Shown here: positions 61,007-64,000 of the stretch, piece by piece
Position numbering within the stretch: position 1 is the first letter of the stretch
How the letters are laid out: every line of letters starts with the position of its first letter
From: Martelella sp. AD-3
Lineage (GTDB): Bacteria > Pseudomonadota > Alphaproteobacteria > Rhizobiales > Rhizobiaceae
NCBI RefSeq assembly: GCF_001578105.1
Contig: NZ_CP014275.1
Coordinates: 2,046,001-2,110,000 of the forward strand
DNA length: 64,000 nt
Reading direction: 5' to 3'
Program-made: the position numbers and the translations under genes
The notes under the pieces: model-generated
The model's input: only the letters and a program-made list of their open reading frames with translations
Databases searched by the model: none
What the model was told of the DNA's origin: nothing

Positions 61007-61810
61007 ATGACATCCGAGGCAGGTGAAATCCGCGCCGGGATCGGCGGCTGGACCTTCGATCCATGGAACGAGAGTTTTTATCCGGACAAGCTGCCGAAAA
61101 CGCGACAGCTGGAATATGCCTCGGAGAAGTTGCGGGTCATCGAGGTCAACGGCACCTATTATTCGTCGCAAAAGCCCGCCACCTTCGCCAAATGGGCGGC
61201 GAGCGTGCCGGATGGTTTCGTGTTTTCGCTGAAGGCGAGCCGGTACTGCACCAACCGCAAGAAGCTTGCCGAGGCCGAAGGCTCGATCGAGAAATTCCTG
61301 AACCAGGGGATTACAGAGCTCGGCGACAGGCTCGGACCGATCCTCTGGCAGTTCATGCCGACGAAGAAATTCGAGCCCGACGACTTTGAGGATTTTCTGA
61401 ATCTTCTGCCGCAAAGCCTTGATGGAATTGATCTTGCCCATGCAATCGAAGTCCGGCATCCGTCGTTTGTCACGCCGGAATTCGTCCGGCTGGTGCGCCG
61501 CTATGGCGCGACGGTGGTCTGTGCGGATCATCCCGAATATCCGATGATCGCCGATATCACCGGCGACTTCGTCTATTGCCGGCTGCAGAAGGGCGCGGAT
61601 GACAATCCGTATTGCTATTCGGATCACGAAATGGACCGCTGGGCCGGGCGGCTGAAGACATGGGCCGAGGGCGGCGCGCCGGAGGACTTGCCGCTGCTTG
61701 TTGAGACAAAGCCCGAAAAGACGCCCCGAGATGTCTTCGCCTTCTTCATCACCAACGGCAAGGTCCGCGCGCCCGCCGGCGCGATGGCGCTGCAGCAGAA
61801 GGTCAGCTGA
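61007..61810 (+). CDS. DUF72 (YecE-like) family protein
   Basis: TIM-barrel-like protein of the DUF72 family (267 aa), of unknown function. It has the opening RAGIGGWTFDPWNESFYPDK, the family pattern VIEVNGTYYSSQKPATFAKW, FVFSLKASRYCTNRKKL and LGPILWQFMPTKKFEPDDFE, and the acid/His segment HAIEVRHPSFVTPEF. It follows uvrA closely on the same strand, so it may be induced with it; that is inference. The 3' end overlaps the convergent nnr gene by eight bases. Confidence 0.92.
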   Translation: MTSEAGEIRAGIGGWTFDPWNESFYPDKLPKTRQLEYASEKLRVIEVNGTYYSSQKPATFAKWAASVPDGFVFSLKASRYCTNRKKLAEAEGSIEKFLNQGITELGDRLGPILWQFMPTKKFEPDDFEDFLNLLPQSLDGIDLAHAIEVRHPSFVTPEFVRLVRRYGATVVCADHPEYPMIADITGDFVYCRLQKGADDNPYCYSDHEMDRWAGRLKTWAEGGAPEDLPLLVETKPEKTPRDVFAFFITNGKVRAPAGAMALQQKVS

Positions 61811-63269
61811 TTGCGCTCAAGGGCGGCAGGTGGTTCGGCAGGTCCTCCGCCGTCAGTCCCTCACCGGCGCGGTTTCCCGCTTCCCCGTGAAGCCAGGCGC
61901 CTGCACAGGCCGCCTCGAAGGCCGGCATCCCCTGCGCCAGAAGGCCGCCGATGATCCCCGCCAGAACGTCGCCGGAACCCGCCGTTGCCAGCCAGGGCGG
62001 GGCATCCGCGTTGATGGCGATGCGGCCGTCCGGGGCTGCGATCACGGTATCCGCGCCCTTGTAGAGCATCACGGCATTGGCGCGTTCGGCGGCGCGCTTC
62101 GCCTTTTCCGGCTTGCCGATATCCTCGTCGGCGGCGATGTCCGGAAAGAGCCGCGCGAACTCGCCCTCATGCGGCGTCAGCACGCAATGCGGATCGGCGC
62201 CCGATAACAGCGCGAACAAGGCATCGGGCTCTTCGGCAAAGGATGATATCCCGTCGGCGTCCAGCACCAGCGGCCGGGCAGCCAAGGCCGAGACGAAGGC
62301 TCGCGCCTTTTCTCCGATACCGAAACCCGGCCCGAGCACAAAAGCGGAAAGGCGGCTGTCCTCAAGCCAATGCGCAAGCTCCGCGGCATCGCCGATTGTC
62401 TTAACCATCACGGCCGTCACCTGCGTCGCAACCACCATCGCCGCATTCGGCGGCACGGCAAGCGTCACCAGCCCTGCCCCGATCCTGAGCCCTGCCGTGG
62501 CCGAAAGCCGCGCCGCGCCCGTGGCCGACGGCCCGCCGCTGAAGACGCCGAGATGGCCGCGTTTGAACTTGTGCGATGAAGCCGCGGGCGCGGGCAGCGC
62601 GCCTGCGAACAGATCCGGTCCGTTGAGATGATGGGCCTCGCCCGCCTCTTCAAGAATGCGCTGCGGTATGCCGATGTCGAAAACCGCCAGTCTGCCGCAA
62701 TGCTCCCGCCCCGGCAGCAGGTAGTGACCCGGCTTCGCCCGCATGAAGGTGACCGTGTGGTCAGCCCTGAAGGCGGTGCCCATAACCTTGCCGGTCAGTC
62801 CGCTGATGCCGGACGGCAGGTCGACGGCGATCACGGGTACCGCCGCTTCGCTCACCTCACGGGTCAGGGTGCAGAGCGCACCGGAAAGCGGGCGCTGCAG
62901 TCCGGCTCCGAAGAGGGCGTCAATGATCACCGCGCCGGCGGTTGGCCGGTACTGTTCCAGCGGCCTGCCGTCCAGGCTGCAGGCCTGAAAGGCGCGTCGG
63001 GCGTCGCCCTTCAGATTTTCCGGATCGCCCAGATGAAAAAGCGCGACCGCGACGCCCGCCTGTTTCAGCGCCTCTGCCGCGACATAGCCGTCGCCGCCGT
63101 TATTGCCCGGGCCGCAGAAGACATCTGCTCTCAGGGCCTCGGGATAAAGCCGCAGAAAGGCGGCGGCGACCGCGCGGCCGGCCTTGACCATCAGCCCGTA
63201 GCTGTCGATGCCGCTATCGGCCGCGAGACGGTCGGCGCGCCCCATCTCTGCCGGTGTCAGGAGAAGCAT
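61803..63269 (-). CDS. nnr: Bifunctional NAD(P)H-hydrate repair enzyme Nnr
   Basis: Repairs hydrated NAD(P)H. The N-terminal YjeF-type domain (about residues 1-215) epimerises the R form: VFCGPGNNGGDGYVAAEALK and PVIAVDLPSGISGLTGKVMG. The C-terminal carbohydrate-kinase-like domain dehydrates with ADP: FKRGHLGVFSGGPSATGAAR, LVLDADGISSFAEEPDALF, CVLTPHEGEFARLFPDIAAD and ATAGSGDVLAGIIGGLLAQG. I start at the ATG at 63269 (488 aa) because GGAGG lies eight bases upstream; two other Met codons lie further upstream. It is divergent from glnB, a common arrangement. Confidence 0.96.
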   Translation of the reverse strand: MLLLTPAEMGRADRLAADSGIDSYGLMVKAGRAVAAAFLRLYPEALRADVFCGPGNNGGDGYVAAEALKQAGVAVALFHLGDPENLKGDARRAFQACSLDGRPLEQYRPTAGAVIIDALFGAGLQRPLSGALCTLTREVSEAAVPVIAVDLPSGISGLTGKVMGTAFRADHTVTFMRAKPGHYLLPGREHCGRLAVFDIGIPQRILEEAGEAHHLNGPDLFAGALPAPAASSHKFKRGHLGVFSGGPSATGAARLSATAGLRIGAGLVTLAVPPNAAMVVATQVTAVMVKTIGDAAELAHWLEDSRLSAFVLGPGFGIGEKARAFVSALAARPLVLDADGISSFAEEPDALFALLSGADPHCVLTPHEGEFARLFPDIAADEDIGKPEKAKRAAERANAVMLYKGADTVIAAPDGRIAINADAPPWLATAGSGDVLAGIIGGLLAQGMPAFEAACAGAWLHGEAGNRAGEGLTAEDLPNHLPPLSAIS

Positions 63270-63457
63270 GTCGGAGACCTCCATGATGTGCCGAAGAGTA
63301 GAACGGCAAATGCGGCTCGAGTGCAAGCGCCGCCCCAATATTGTTCATACAATAGTCAATTGCCTATTATTTAAACACAAACGTCTGCCAAATCGTCAGG
63401 CAACAGCCATATTTCCCGGTGAAAAAGTCCTGCCCTTGACGCAGGTCCGCCTTTTGA

Positions 63458-63964
<507 letters not shown>

Positions 63965-64000
63965 TCCATCCCTCCGCTTTCCATCCGGAAAGACGGGGAA

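Overview
The window is a chromosomal segment of a GC-rich alphaproteobacterium, most likely Hyphomicrobiales (Rhizobiales, Rhizobiaceae or a close family). This rests on the gene order (ppiD-trpD-trpC-moaC-moeA, purC-purS-purQ beside a DUF1476 gene, nnr-glnB, tandem cyclophilins-coaD-gyrA), GAAC-N7-GAAC LexA boxes, a TGA-N9-TCA iron-responsive box and IalB and extensin-like cell-envelope proteins. I cannot name the genus from the sequence alone. Nearly all genes are ordinary housekeeping genes. The accessory content lies at about 3.1-13 kb, 18.6-19.9 kb, 34.5-38.4 kb and 46-48.7 kb.

Layout. 1-2.7 kb: a siderophore/haem-type ABC importer (two FecCD permeases, divergent binding protein) around an iron-responsive box. 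3.1-12.1 kb: a fucose-type surface-polysaccharide cluster (gmd, fcl, flippase, polymerase, glycosyltransferase), AT-rich in its middle. It carries three lesions: a homopolymer frameshift at the start of gmd, an IS21-family element inside the flippase with a 9-bp target duplication, and a homopolymer frameshift in the polymerase. 12.2-18.6 kb: ELM1-like protein, 2OG-Fe(II) oxygenase-like protein, uvrB with a LexA box, small membrane proteins and a thioesterase. 18.65-19.92 kb: an IS110-family element inserted in a palindromic repeat. Its leader folds, by eye, into a three-part bridge RNA whose guides match its own ends and its target. 20-28.8 kb: extensin-like lipoprotein, clpS-clpA, an AraC regulator, a VOC protein, a PagL-like deacylase, purC-purS-purQ and an F1-ATPase inhibitor-like protein. 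28.8-34.2 kb: moeA, moaC, trpC, trpD and ppiD on the minus strand. 34.5-41.7 kb: a 1299-residue autotransporter, a VOC protein, kdsA and eno. 41.8-45.8 kb: a MacAB-like exporter and an IalB-family protein. 46.0-48.7 kb: a second autotransporter split by one in-frame TGA. 49-64 kb: tgt-queA, a MITE-like inverted-repeat element, two cyclophilins, coaD, gyrA, marC, ssb and uvrA divergent around two LexA boxes, a DUF72 gene, nnr, and glnB behind a sigma-54 promoter.

How the parts work together. uvrB, uvrA and ssb form an SOS set because all have LexA boxes. gmd and fcl make GDP-L-fucose for a polymer that the flippase, polymerase and glycosyltransferase would assemble; as sequenced, the Wzx/Wzy route is broken. 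The main discovery candidate is the IS110 element, whose guide RNA, recombinase, donor ends and occupied target can all be read from this one window.
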